Origin: Blastomyces gilchristii SLH14081
Taxonomy: Eukaryota; Ascomycota; Eurotiomycetes; Onygenales; Ajellomycetaceae
Direction of reading: 5' to 3'
Length of the DNA stretch: 64,000 nucleotides
Assembly (NCBI RefSeq): GCF_000003855.2
Contig: NW_003101644.1
Coordinates: 181,040 to 245,039 of the forward strand
The notes under the pieces are model-generated. The model made no database searches, was not told the origin of the DNA, and worked only from the letters and a program-made list of their open reading frames with translations. Shown here piece by piece: positions 1 through 10,526 of this stretch. Every line of letters starts with the position of its first letter. Positions within the stretch are counted from its first letter, which is position 1. Position numbers and translations under genes: made by a program.

Positions 1-974
1 GAGTGCGTCTCGGGATTCAGAGGGTGTTAGGTCGCCGTCGGGACTGGGAAGGAGGGGAATATTAATGTTGGGGTGATGTCTTGCCCTGTCCTGACTTGCT
101 CTGCCCAAGGAGGGGGGAAATGGGGAAGGGAGGCTATATGGTATGTGATAATGAAGACATACTGTATTTCAACCCAGTAGGCTCTAAAAGTCTCTACCGG
201 AAAGGGTTGGATCTGCCTTTGTTCTGCCTGTTCGCCCGTTGGCCTATTGATATAGAAGTGAATCGCCTCCCTTTCAGCAGTGTGGTGTTCACGGAGAGTG
301 ACCTGGTAGTCGAATAGGACACTGTTGCTTGCTGTTTCGTCTGCTTCCGTGATTAGGGGTCGAAGGAAGGCTGTGGCTCCTCCCTGGCTGGTTCTCGAGG
401 AAAACCCGTTGCACATATTCTTATGCAGCGCCGTCTAATGGCGGATATTCGTAGTTATGTTTGAGGTAATGAGATGAGGGTCGAATGAAAGGGAAGCGTA
501 TAAATAAGAGGGAGAGAGATTTCATGTAGCTATCGTTGATTGCGAGAGAGAAAGGGGGATGATTACATTCCTGTCTGTCTGTATATATCACATATCAACG
601 CCTCCGCCTCCGCCTCCGCCCTCCGCCCTCCGCCCTCCGCCCTTTCCCTGGCGTGCTGGATCTGCAAAAGGATGTTCTGTATATCTCCACTTTGACTCTT
701 GATGTATGAGTACCATGGTAGACTATTTAAGATGCGTTAAGGGGGTTTGAGCACATTTCTGAACTTTATCTTAGATCAGGCACACAGTGAGCAAATTAAC
801 TCGCTGAATGGAGAAACCTCTCTAACAGTACGGAGTATATTGATTGAGATTCTGCGTAGATAATATCATCTGTTTCCCATTCCATAAACGTCTGTATGCC
901 CCATTTCTCAGTATATCTCACGCACAAACAACCCTATAACCCATTTTCTACACATTTCACCCCTGGTCTCAACC
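1..974. other. intergenic / unassigned left edge
   Basis: No gene is recognised here. A 129-codon open frame lies on the minus strand at 27-416, but it has no family resemblance I can name and overlaps a 78-codon frame on the other strand, so neither is called. Positions 601-642 hold a pyrimidine-rich minisatellite, listed separately. The last 100 bases are C/T-rich and run into the start codon of the superoxide dismutase gene, so they probably carry its promoter and 5' UTR. Confidence 0.5.
601..642. repeat. CTCCGC / CCTCCGC minisatellite
   Basis: Three 6-base units of type CTCCGC are followed by about four 7-base units of type CCTCCGC, all pyrimidine plus G. It lies about 330 bp upstream of the superoxide dismutase start. 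Units differ by one inserted C, typical of slippage. A regulatory role is possible but not shown. Confidence 0.85.
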
Positions 975-1820
975 ATGGCCCAGACATATTCTCTTCCACC
1001 CCTCCCTTTTGCCTACGATGTAAGTAAAGAACTTTTTTGCCCCTTCCCGCCTTGCGGCAGCATCTGCGGTAGGGCTAAACTCGGGATATCAAAAAAAAAA
1101 AAACTTCTCGATACTAGGCTCTCGAGCCCGTCATTTCCACGCAAATAATGGAACTTCACCATGCCAAGCACCATAACACCTACGTGGCAAACCTCAACAA
1201 AGCGCTTCAAGACCAGATGGAGGCGATAAAGGCAGGAAACATTCGCGATCAGGTTAATCTGCACGCTATAATCAGTTTCAACGCCGGTGGACACATCAAT
1301 CACTCGCTCTTCTGGGCCAACCTGGCCCCTTTGGGAGCCCCTGAAACCAAGGTCGACGCGGCGCCGAAGCTATGGGAGGCAATTCGGCAGCGGTGGGGAG
1401 AAGATGATGGTGTATTCCGGCAGAAATTCAGTGAGGCGTTGCTGGGAATTCGAGGGAGTGGATGGGCTTGGTTGGTTCGCCAGGGAACCCAGGGGCCGTT
1501 GGCTATCGTCACAACACATGACCAGGATATCGTCGCGAAGGATGAGGTGCCTATCTTTGGGATAGACATGTGGGAACATGCGTATTACTTGCAGGTGAGG
1601 ACTGGCTTTGGGATCACATCATCTCATTCGTTTATTACTTTTTGGTTTGTTCCATCTCTTATGTCTGACGTTGAATCTATTCTGTGATGCCATTTAGTAT
1701 CTGAATGGGAAGGCAGCCTATGTCAAGAACATCTGGGCCGTCATTAATTGGAAAACAGCAGAGGAACGATACCTTGGAGGGAGCGTTGATGCCTTCAAGG
1801 ACCTCAGGGCGTCGATCTAG
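975..1820 (+). CDS. Mn-type superoxide dismutase (Fe/Mn family), cytosolic-like
   Basis: This gene disproportionates superoxide to oxygen and hydrogen peroxide. I model three exons: 975-1019, 1118-1594 and 1698-1820. The introns begin gtaagt and gtgagg and end in tag, giving 214 aa. The N-terminal alpha-hairpin holds the first metal ligand in MELHHAKHH (about residue 29), followed by INHSLFW with the second His. The C-terminal domain has DMWEHAYYLQ with the Asp and His ligands. A Gln in the HDQD segment fits manganese rather than iron use. The protein starts MAQTYSLPPLPFAYD and goes straight into the fold, so no mitochondrial presequence is visible. Fungi often have a separate cytosolic or peroxisomal MnSOD besides the matrix enzyme, and this looks like that type. 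The start sits in a good context (aaccATGG). No neighbour appears functionally linked. Confidence 0.93.
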
Positions 1821-2229
1821 TTGGTATTTTCGTTGATTAGGCTGAGGTTGCCGGTGTGGTTTGAGAGCACTGGAACGCAGATCGGACATGTTAAAGGCTC
1901 AAAAGACGCAGCCGTGACTAGCGAGTGACTCATATTAAGAAAAATATGACCTCGGTTTTCATGTATATCCCGCCTTCAGGCGAAATCAATAGGAAATGAA
2001 GGGATGGACACTGAGGTGTACATCTTGATATAACCACCCTTGCTGTTGAAGATGCGTGATAGACAGGGTAGCGGGTTCCGCTAGGCCAATGAGCGCTTCA
2101 ATGGGGAAAGGGTAATTATCCCGGATAGCACGAGCCTGAATCTTTCTATATATTTACTATATTGTTCATGAGACTCAAAATTGCTCCAGCAAGCTAGTTG
2201 CTGGTCCCCAACCCTACATTATTTATAGC
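1821..2229. other. intergenic after SOD
   Basis: This is the 3' flank of the superoxide dismutase gene. I see no open frame of interest and no RNA gene. Base composition becomes AT-rich towards the MITE at 2232. Confidence 0.5.
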
Positions 2230-2231
2230 TA

Positions 2232-2441
2232 CAGCAGCCTATTATGATGTCACTGTGTAAAAACTTAATTCCACATAATACTCATTATAGACACACACCA
2301 ATTAAATAGTTCTACTGTAACTACTCTGTAATTGGTAGTTATTATTTAATATTTAATACTATCTATGATATAGTCAGTATTTATCTGTCAGAATCTCAGC
2401 TAAAATATCCAATTGACTGAAAATGTCACTTTAGGCTGCTG
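2232..2441. mobile_element. 210-bp MITE with TA target duplication (Tc1/mariner-type)
   Basis: The sequence starts CAGCAGCCTA and ends TAGGCTGCTG, a perfect 10-bp terminal inverted repeat. It is flanked on both sides by TA (2230-2231 and 2442-2443), the target duplication of Tc1/mariner/pogo elements. The interior is AT-rich and non-coding. The right end lies 40 bp before the tRNA-Asp. Short length and no ORF make it a non-autonomous derivative. No parent is visible in this window. Confidence 0.7.
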
Positions 2442-2481
2442 TATTAGCTTCCGAATCAGAAGTCTCTGTTCGTCCAATCAA

Positions 2482-2574
2482 TCCTCGATGGTCTAGTGGT
2501 GATGATTTCCGCTTGTCATTCTGTCTCACGACTGACGAGCGCGGGAGACCAGGGTTCGATTCCCTGTCGGGGAG
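2482..2574 (+). tRNA. tRNA-Asp(GTC) with a 21-nt intron
   Basis: A full cloverleaf can be drawn. The acceptor arm TCCTCGA pairs with TCGGGGA and is followed by discriminator G, normal for Asp. The D-arm reads GGTCTAGTGGT. The anticodon stem TCCGC/GCGGG carries anticodon GTC at 2515-2517. The T-arm is CAGGG-TTCGATT-CCCTG. The stem only closes if 2519-2539 is removed, which is the canonical intron site after position 37. A T-run (2575 onward, gatttttc) serves as Pol III terminator. Confidence 0.93.
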
Positions 2575-3242
2575 ATTTTTCTTATTATCATATGTATGTT
2601 TTATTTCTCGTGGAAGAAAGAGCTAAAACCTCGAAGTGTTCATTTTTGCCCATTTATTTTTCACCTGTAGCTTGCAGGAAGTGGCCCTTTCGAGTTCCAC
2701 GCAACACTATCCATTAGGTTCATCGACGTTTTTCAGCAGTGATATCCAATATCCGATGCTAGGAGAGTCGACTCGGGGGTTGTAGAGCCTAATTCAAAAC
2801 AGCGATTGAATCAGACCACTGTCAATATGAATAGTAGAATCGATTCGAGAAGCGCACATGGGGGTTTGCGGCCAATGACCAGAAAAAATACCATCCATTG
2901 ATAGAATAAATTGCCCACGTTTTGAGAAGGTGGAGGTCCGTTAAAAGGTATACGTACATCAATCGTGAGACAGAACGTGTTCAAGAAATAATAATTAGAG
3001 TCTAGACTGCAAAACATGTCGTCGGACATTAGAAAACAAGGGGTATAAAAGGAAATCCGAGTTTAACAGTAACTTAAAATAACAGAAATATTTACGCGTA
3101 TATGGTTGTCCCGTCTACAACCTTAGGTCAAGAAGAAGAGAAAAATATATAAAAAAGCGCCAAAATATAGTACATGCTAGATATCGATGCGAACAGACCA
3201 TAGAAGGGTTCCGTCCGTGAAGGTAAGCGTAGGAGGATATAT
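2575..3242. other. intergenic, tRNA to NOPCHAP1-like gene
   Basis: No supported gene. It holds the tRNA terminator T-run and the 3' flank of the minus-strand NOPCHAP1-like gene. The 72- and 73-codon frames here have no recognisable content. Confidence 0.5.
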
Positions 3243-4158
3243 TCAGGGCGTGATCTCTTCTATGGTTGGTCGTTTGATTTCGGGTTTCTTCCCCATGAGC
3301 TTGTTCATTACATTGGTATTATTGCGTGGTTTTGGTTGCGAGGTACTCGCAGATTTTGTGCTCTCGTCTTCATCGTGGGATATGGCGCTTTCGTTGTCCG
3401 TGCTTGTATCAGAATCAGCGGCATCGCTTTGTTCTTCTAGCACGCCCAGGCCAAGGTTCTAAAAGGGGAGAAAACCGTTAGTTGTACTCCAAGTAAAAGC
3501 TCCGTATGCGGGGTGTCTATGAGTATCATGAAATGTTCCTGCGGATAGAAGGAAGAAATCGTACCATTTCAATATATTGCCCGTCAACTTCAGTCTCGCC
3601 ACTATCATCAAGCTCCACGCCAGCTACATTTCCGGCAGCTATCTCTTGTTCTAAATTTTCATTTGCAGCTCTCAATTCGGGAAGGAAGGAAGCCAGTCGA
3701 TTTCGTAGCGTGGAACTATGAAGTCGTATTGACGGTTTGGAGTGCGGTCGGAGGTGTGGGATGGAAACGACGTCGCTAGCGTTAGATACGGTAGGAGTGT
3801 GGTTGCGTTCTAATTCCGACTCGCTGCCGGACGACGATGATGATGAAGAGGAAGAGGAACAGGACATTGACGATTCAGATTCACCGCTCGAGGATGTCTC
3901 GTCATCGTCTAGTTGCTCCTTGGGTGCGCGATAACGATGCGTTAATGGTCGAGGTACAGGCGCATCGTCACCCCGGTCACTGCAACTGTCGCTGTCGTAG
4001 CTAGATTCGCTGCTCGAGCTATCGCTCGCGGAACTACAGCTTGTAGAATCTACCTGGAGCTTGGATCTTTTTGGCTGGGATCCCAGCTCGGGAGAAGGGG
4101 TATCCTCATCATCTTCGAGGCACCGCTTCTTGGTGGGTGGGGCGGCGACGGCAGCCAT
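3243..4158 (-). CDS. NOPCHAP1 / DUF4598-like protein (box C/D snoRNP assembly chaperone family)
   Basis: Two exons on the minus strand, 4158-3565 and 3458-3243, encode 269 aa. The 106-bp intron has gtac and tag ends. Residues 1-130 are disordered, with KKR-type basic patches suggesting nuclear import and long Ser/Asp/Glu runs. The conserved block is about residues 145-205. It contains STLRNRLASFLPELRAANE, then a Gly/Glu-rich stretch, then GQYIEM joined across the intron to NLGLGVLEE. That join restores a continuous family motif, which supports the splice model. Human NOPCHAP1 links the snoRNP protein NOP58 to the AAA+ R2TP helicases; a similar nucleolar role here is inferred from the family. 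The C-terminus is acidic, then basic (GKKPEIKRP). The start is the first ATG (MAAVAAPPTKKR). Confidence 0.8.
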
Positions 4159-5772
4159 TATTGGCAGAGGGTCCTAAATAATCATCTTCTGGGTCTCGCC
4201 TGCGTTGGGGTAAGATATCGTTAATATGAAGTTGAAGAATGATGATGTATTTATTTAGCTTCGAGCCCGTAAAAGCTTCCAAGCTTTTGGAGAAAAAAGA
4301 AAGCACGTGCAAGCTCGATCCGGAACGTCAAAGCCCTAACCCTAATTGTAAAAGCTGCAAATTATCAACAGTCCATGGGCTAAACTGGTCAGTTTCCATT
4401 GCTGTTGCTGTTGTTTTTGCAATGGCTAGCTACTCTTCAAATGTCCTTTATCGCCTGTGAGAATCCCCATCACAGAAACACCCGCACTAGGCGCCCGCAT
4501 AAATACATAAATATCACGTGCGGTGCTCACATCCTGGCGGCCAAAAGGCCCCCGCGGACAGTTTTAAAGCCCTTGAGATGTACACGAATGAATCGGGCAC
4601 CCAGCGCCAAATACGTTGGTTGCAACGGCAAGATTATCAGCAGTGATGCATTCTTGAGATTGATCAGTCTCTTTGCGCTTTTTCTCGCCGTGCTGGTTTG
4701 AACGTCGTTCGTACGGGGAGTTATAACTTACCTGCATCCGCCCTGCGCGCGCTGATGAACAACTACTAGCCGCTTCACCAAGGCGCTATAGAATCTAAGA
4801 AAGGTACATGCCTCCTGTTTATTGTGCCGTTTCAAGATTGCTTGTGCTGTCGTTCCCTCAGAATATATATTAGCTTTCTTTGGTGGTTAGGGATTGTGTT
4901 GTTGGGCTGGGCCATGGAACAAGCTCCCGCAGAAACTCCTTCAGCTCTTCAACCATTCCCCTTCGATAATTGCTCTTTTGCTTGCAAATATGCTGTTGTC
5001 TGAGAACGAGGACTATCTTCCAGAGGGACATCCTTCTTGTCTCCTTTGAAGCTACTACCTCGCCCATAATTCAGCCACGAACTCTACAGATTCGAGGGAC
5101 TTGCCGATATCCTCCATTTGTAGTTCTTGCCCTGGTTTAGTTTCTTCAGAAAATATTTCTTTTTGTATTCCTATGTCTTGCTGGAATGCACTCCCGTTCT
5201 TTTATCTCCGCCTTGTTCAAACCTGACAATGAGCATTGTTTTGTACACTTCCTTTGATTGAACTAGTTTCATAACTCGTGTACCTTCTCTGACCTGGGCC
5301 GATTTATTTGGGACCCTCATTTGAATTCCTTGAAATTTGATACATCAATAGTCCCTTAGCTTACAGCACACTAGGATCTGCTCTCTCCCCGAACCGCGTA
5401 GCATTGCTCTAGCAGTCCACATCTATACGTGATATTTCAGTCCTTTGAGTAAGGCTGAGACAATATCGAGTTTCACGGCTTCACATAGGGAACGAAGATC
5501 AAATTTTGTTTCGCGGGAAATACCTCCGCGCGGGTTTTGCCTGTTAAAAGGGGGATCCATTAAACTGCCTCGGGCTTGTGGTTAAATACGTTTGTGGTTC
5601 CCTGATAGAAGGTACCGTTGACCGCTGCCACATCATTATGACTATTCTCTTTTGCTAATTTTCGCATACACAAGAACTTCGTTTGATCTCATCGCAAGAG
5701 GAGCCAAGTTAGACGACTAAAAGAAAAGAAAAGCCGTCGGTGATTGGTACTTTGTTCTTCTGTTCGCCCAGA
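4159..5772. other. long divergent intergenic region
   Basis: This is a 1.6-kb gap between the divergent NOPCHAP1-like and eIF4E-like genes and probably holds both promoters. A CCCTAACCCTAA motif at about 4334-4345 is one and a half telomere units. Such boxes also occur in promoters of ribosome-related genes. A broken coding-like stretch on the minus strand (about 4870-5540) is listed separately. Confidence 0.5.
4870..5540 (-). pseudogene. possible broken coding stretch, family unknown
   Basis: On the minus strand several short stretches read like protein but lie in different frames and are separated by stops. One contains KFDLRSLCEAVKLDIVSALL, the next KLVQSKEVYKTMLIVRFEQG, the next EETKPGQELQMEDIGKSLES, and the last is a 65-codon frame ending near 4870. 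This could be a decayed gene, a multi-intron gene I cannot model, or chance. I recognise no family. Confidence 0.2.
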
Positions 5773-6632
5773 ATGGACAACCCGAAAATTGTAACCCCCG
5801 ATCTAGAGCCCGCAGCAGAAAACAGAAGCAGCTCACGGAAGACACTCCACCAGAAAATCCTAGGAAAGCTCCGGCCACTACCTTTGCAGTATCACTGGAC
5901 AGTCTGGTACGAAAAGCATTCAGAGTCCTCAAACTACGTCGAGAGACTGTATGTGCTTCATGAAGACGTTGCCGACATTGGCACCTTCTACAGAGTCTAC
6001 AATAATTACCCTTGGCACAAAGTCAAATTGCGAGACACTGTTCACATTTTCCGCAAGGGTACAAAACCCGTGTGGGAGGATCCAGAGAACCAAAAAGGCG
6101 GCCGTTGGACGTTCCGCGTGCCAAAGGCCAAGAGCCAGGCGTTTTTTCATGAAGTCGTAATTCTCTGCATGGCTAATGAGTTCCAGGCAGCCCTTGAAGC
6201 TGGTACGTTGGAAAACATCATCTCCCTCCTGATATCCTTCTTTCCTTGTCATCCTTACCGCACCGTCTATAGAAACATAGGAGGCTACACTAGCATACAT
6301 CCCAAAGATAAAAAGAGAAAGCAAAAAAGTTCAATACTAATATAAAGATAGAGCACGACCATGTCCTCGGAATATCCACCTCAGTGCGCTTTAACTCCCA
6401 CCTAATTTCTATATGGAACAAGTCCGGCTCGAATTTGAAGGCCATCAAAGCCATCGAAGATACCGTTATACAACGACTCTCGCCAGACCTACGTCCCTTA
6501 TCAGCCCAATCATATTTCTATAAACGCCATGACGAGCATGAGGGTTTCGAGGCCGCAATGGAGGAGCACAAGGCCGCTGTGGAGGAGCACGAGGCCCCTA
6601 CGAGCAGCGGCGAACGTAGAAATGGGCCATGA
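5773..6632 (+). CDS. eIF4E-family mRNA cap-binding protein (variant, 4EHP-like)
   Basis: Two exons, 5773-6202 and 6352-6632, with a gtacgt donor and tag acceptor, encode 236 aa. The eIF4E fold is clear. LPLQYHWTVWY opens the core. TFYRVYNNYPW lies in the helix that normally contacts eIF4G. KPVWEDPENQKGGRW carries the Trp-Glu pair that stacks on and bonds the cap. VRFNSHLISIWNKSGSN follows the intron. At the first cap-stacking Trp (Trp56 in human numbering) this protein has Tyr (SNYVERLY), and the Trp of the eIF4G-binding surface is also Tyr (TFYRVY). Such changes mark non-canonical eIF4E classes that often act as translational repressors or in special conditions. The C-terminal tail has two EEHKAAVEEHEA-like repeats. 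The start is the ATG at 5773; the frame is open upstream to 5740 without another ATG of good context. Confidence 0.88.
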
Positions 6633-7495
6633 TAGCATGAGCCCGCGAGACGTTTACATTAACACAGCCGACGATCAGAAGCAGTTATCCTGACTTGGTT
6701 CATCTTTCATCGCTTTTTATTTTCTTCGCACGCTATTTTACGATTCAGACGGCTGTTTAATTCCGGTTATGCAGGTTGGCCATTCTCGGAGCTAACCGAG
6801 CATTTTCTCATTGTTCCCGTCGCCTCTTGAGGTTCTCCTTTGTCTAGTTTATGCCTCATGCTATTACACACAGTCTCTTTGAAGAAGAACAAGGACGTTT
6901 ATACCCTCTGGACGATGTCAATGATCTGTTTCACAATGGCAAGGTAGTAAAGCGAAACTTTTTGCCCTCTACTATCGCTCCGTTCTTCCCATATATCCTT
7001 AGATATAACTTGATTTTACGGCCTTGCTAGAGAAACCTACAAACAATCTTGCCCACCAAAACCACCATAAATATTATATTTCCACCTTCGTCGCCTTCGT
7101 TTTGAATTAACTCACGACATTTATATGTTTTAGAATCCACGCGTATTATATTGCGGAATATGTACTGTACTTGCTCAGTATCAAGGACCTGGTGGTCTCA
7201 AACCAGAGAAAAGCCTTGCTGCTATTCCCGACTCGTTCCTTGTAACCCAAACTTGAAATCTGATAGATAGTAACCCATGACCCGAAATTATTCATGAACA
7301 ACTACGGTTATGATGCCATCAATGCTAGCTGTGACGATATACTCTCCTCCCAAACAATTAGGGAATATGAATGTCCATACATGAAATATCCGTGTGTAGT
7401 CAGGAACACAACTATTGAAACCCTATCCTCACTCCAAACTCCAAACTGCCATCATAAATTAATACTGGCAAAGTTCATAGAAAAAAGGCCCAAAA
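6633..7495. other. convergent intergenic region
   Basis: This 3'-to-3' gap lies between the eIF4E-like gene (+) and shg1 (-). Open frames here are short and overlap nothing recognisable. No RNA gene was seen. Confidence 0.5.
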
Positions 7496-9653
7496 TTAGA
7501 CCAGAATATTATCTGCTCTGCTTCTCCTTCTGCTCCTTCGATCATCCTTGTCGCTAGCCACGGAAGGAGCAGTGCCAGATCCTCCCGGTATGTACCTATC
7601 AATCCTATCAATTTCGTGAAGTTTTGATCGATCTTCTTTATCCCTTTCTCTGTCTCGATCTGGCGTCCTTGCTCGACGTCTGGTCGGCGTCCGACTACGG
7701 TTGCTGGTAGGAGGTACATAGCGGTCAATATCAGGGGGGCTTCGAGACCGGGATCGCCGGCCTGTGCGCGAGTAGGACTTATCCCGCTCTGCATCCCGTT
7801 CCCGACCTCTATCCCTATCTCTGTCCCTGTGGCTGCGGGAGTGGGAGCGGGATCGAGAGCGGCGACGTCGCCTGGCTGACTGAGACCGGGTGCGGCCTCG
7901 CGAATAATCCCTCGGACGGTAACAACGGTCATCCCTATCTCGCTCCCTACTCCGCCCTCTATCACTGTCTCTGTCCCTGTCTCTCCCCCGATCTCTATTT
8001 CGGTCTCTGTCGCGGCTTCGCGCAGCAGATCTGCTATGGCTCCTGCTGCGATTCCTGCTTCTTCCGCGAGTGCGGGAATGATCATCTCTGTCCAGCTTGC
8101 TTCGAGTCGAAGGCCTGTACAAGTCCATTTCACGATCTCTGTCGTCGTATCGTGAGGAGCGCCATGCCCTTGACCTACTTCGTTCGTCTCGATATCGGTC
8201 ACGGTCACGGTCACGGTCACGGCCTCGATCTCGATCTCGATCTCGCTCTGAACGATCCCGATCCCGATCCCTATCATTATCATGACGATCGTCGCTCAGC
8301 TTGGTATCAGATTTAGATGTAGATTTAGGCGAAGGAGACACCTCGTTCTTTAGCCGTGAATGGGAGGCTCGTGAACGAGTCTGATCTGTCCGAAGAGCTT
8401 TGCTATCTGTGACTGATGACTGGCGTGAACGTTGTTGCGGTTGAGTTTGCGCCTGAGGTTGAGGTTGCTGCAGCTGCGCATTCTCAAGGGCTTCGGCCTG
8501 TTCAAAGTCAAACTCTGGTTTCTGTCGTGATTTCTCCGCTAATTCTTTCCCTTCCTTTAGAAGCAATTCTAGAGCTGCGTCCTCCAACGATTTCTCATCA
8601 ACAATTGCAGGGATGGGCTCTTCTGGGGTCCTGGAACGCTGTCGGGAACGTCGAGGTGATCGGTCGAGCACGGTATCCCGATCCCTATCTCGTCCACGAT
8701 CACGGTCACGATCACGATCTCTACTCTCTCGATCCCTTTCCCGTTCATCTTCTCTTTCCTTCTCTCGCTCCCGCCTTCTTCGTTCGTACCGTTCCTCCCT
8801 CTCCTTTTCCCTCTGCTCTTCTAGAAGACGTCTTTCTTCTCGAATCTTCTCTCTTTCCGCTCGCCTTTTTTCCTCCAACTCCAGCTTCTTTTTCCGCTCT
8901 TCCTCCTCCCTTTGTTTCTCAAGTTCACGTTGTTTCCGTAACTCCTCAGCCCTAGCCTTTGCCTCTTCGATTTCACGTTGTTTCTGTTTCTCAAGCTCCT
9001 TCAGCCACGCTATTTCTCGTTCATTTCGCTTAGTCTTGACTTCACGTTCGTAGTATTCGTCTGCCCTACTACCCCTCTCTTCCTCTAGCGCAGCCATTTC
9101 TTCGCCAACTTCTTGTCGACGGATAGTGCGAAGGGAGTCGAGGATATAGTCCAAGTGGTTAGAACATATCGCATCAATGGCCCCCTCAACGCTTTTGTAA
9201 AGGTCACTTCGATCAACGGCGCCTTCTATTAGAGTTGCCGCTTTTCCTCTCTCCCTTGACAATAAAGAAGGATCCCGGTCAATTTCAGATTCGGCCATTT
9301 TGATCAAAGAAGATGTAAGAGAATTTTTAGCTTCCTATGGTAAAAGAGAATGGGTAAGAGTTAGTAGTGGTCGAGAACATAATAACCCTTAACAAATGAT
9401 ATAGATATAGGTAGCTGCGTCTCAAGGGGCTGTGGAGGCTGCTGCTCACACTCTCGCTAAATTCCGCCCATATTTTCTTTCGAACCGAGTCAAAACCACC
9501 CTTCTTCTTAAACGCATATAGAAGGCCATCGATTGACGTTCGCTGCGCAGCTGATAATGGCAGATCTGAAGTTTTGAACTTCTTGCGCTGGAGGCTTTCA
9601 AGATCGATTCCTGGCCGCTTGACGCCAGCCGTCTCCACGTCTGAGCCAGTCAT
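7496..9653 (-). CDS. shg1: Shg1, subunit of the COMPASS (Set1) H3K4 methyltransferase complex
   Basis: Two exons on the minus strand, 9653-9450 and 9334-7496 (gtgagc donor, atag acceptor), encode 680 aa. The Shg1/BOD1 domain spans about residues 45-140 and crosses the intron. It includes YAFKKKGGFDSVRKKIWAEF before the splice, then DRDPSLLSRERGKAATLIEG and a segment ending in TIRRQEVGEE. COMPASS methylates histone H3 lysine 4; Shg1 is a non-catalytic subunit. After the domain come a Glu/Lys/Arg coiled coil (about 140-260) and a very long RS/RD/RE region to the C-terminus, typical of filamentous-fungal Shg1 and suggesting RNA or splicing-body contacts. The opposite strand gives long Ser/Arg frames, which are only shadows. 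The chosen start MTGSDVE is internal to a frame with an alternative ATG at 9671. Confidence 0.88.
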
Positions 9654-10099
9654 GGCGACTAGCTCGAACAAGCGAGGTCCGTTAAATATTTGTTAGAGAA
9701 TTCCTCACATTTCTGAATAGTATTTAGTTGCGACCCATCTCTCGTCGATGATTCCCAGGCGTTGCGCGTGCAGTGAACATGCTCTAAATAGAAGTCGCGA
9801 TGTTGACGATGGTTATCGCTCTCCGACCGGCGGAATTATTTTCCCGGTGCCGACGCTTCCTCACCACTCACGAACCTCCAAAAGTCATTGATCCGGGCCC
9901 GGAACCGCATCTCTGGAGCGCAATTGTCTACAAGGACGCTTGCTACACAATTCGTGAGAAGCCAATTCTTTAATAACGAGTCGTGAGGCGCGCATACACC
10001 CCAGACACCTGTCCACGGCACATTCCATCCGGCTCTGCGCCCACAAATTCGAGCCAACCCCTGGCATCGCGCCCCATCGATCCCGAATAACATTCAACC
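9654..10099. other. bidirectional promoter region, shg1 / complex I subunit
   Basis: This gap of 446 bp lies between two divergent starts. Frames at 9836-10229 on the minus strand overlap the promoter and first exon of the plus-strand gene and are not supported. Confidence 0.5.
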
Positions 10100-10526
10100 A
10101 TGCCTCTTCACAAAGTCCTGTTCTGGAGCGGCTTCGGTATGTCGGCCCCTTGCTTGGGGAGGGAAAACTGGCTATGGCTTGTTTTTTCTCCGGAAGTCTA
10201 GCAATTCCAGGGACACTGCAGCTGTCCATTTTCTATTTCCCTTAAAGTGGGATATATCCCGCGAAAGAAATACCTACTAACTGGCGAACTCTACAGGCAT
10301 TGCCGTTCGCTTTTGGCAACTCGGTATCGAAATGCGCCCTCTTTTCCAAAAACAAGCACTATGGGTGTATCCTCTCTTCGCGACAGTTGGGGGCAGTTTC
10401 GGATATTGGCTCGAGGGCGTTGACAGCAGACAAATGGCCATCTTGGCTGAACGGAAAAATAGTCTCCTAGAAAAGAGACAAAGGAGAGCAGAGAGGGAGG
10501 CTGCGGAGGGCGGCGCGGTGCTTTGA
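10100..10526 (+). CDS. probable mitochondrial complex I accessory subunit (NUXM / 14-kDa-like)
   Basis: A short first exon, 10100-10136, encodes MPLHKVLFWSGFG. It is spliced over a 160-bp intron (gtatgt donor, ctaac branch-like site, acag acceptor) to 10297-10526. The product is 88 aa. It has two hydrophobic segments, one around FWSGFGIAVRFWQLGIEM and one around ALWVYPLFATVGGSFGYWL, followed by a basic, charged tail (ERKNSLLEKRQRRAEREA). Size, the two membrane spans and the sequence pattern match the fungal NADH:ubiquinone oxidoreductase subunit called NUXM or 14-kDa subunit as I remember it. It would sit in the membrane arm in the mitochondrial inner membrane. The function call rests on recall of the family. 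The gene model itself is firm because the splice joins a conserved reading frame. Confidence 0.72.

Noticed and set aside
27..416. 129-codon minus-strand frame at the left edge
   Set aside because: No recognisable motif and overlapped by another frame; likely chance in intergenic DNA.
4334..4345. Telomere-like CCCTAACCCTAA
   Set aside because: Only one and a half units and inside a gene-rich region; too short for an interstitial telomere, at most a promoter box.
7459..8283. 274-codon minus frame overlapping shg1
   Set aside because: A frame-shifted shadow of the same repeats, made of Ile/Glu/Thr-rich low-complexity sequence.
8097..9053. Plus-strand Ser/Arg-rich frames opposite shg1
   Set aside because: Shadow frames of the RS/RD-rich coding strand; the minus-strand frame has the Shg1 domain.
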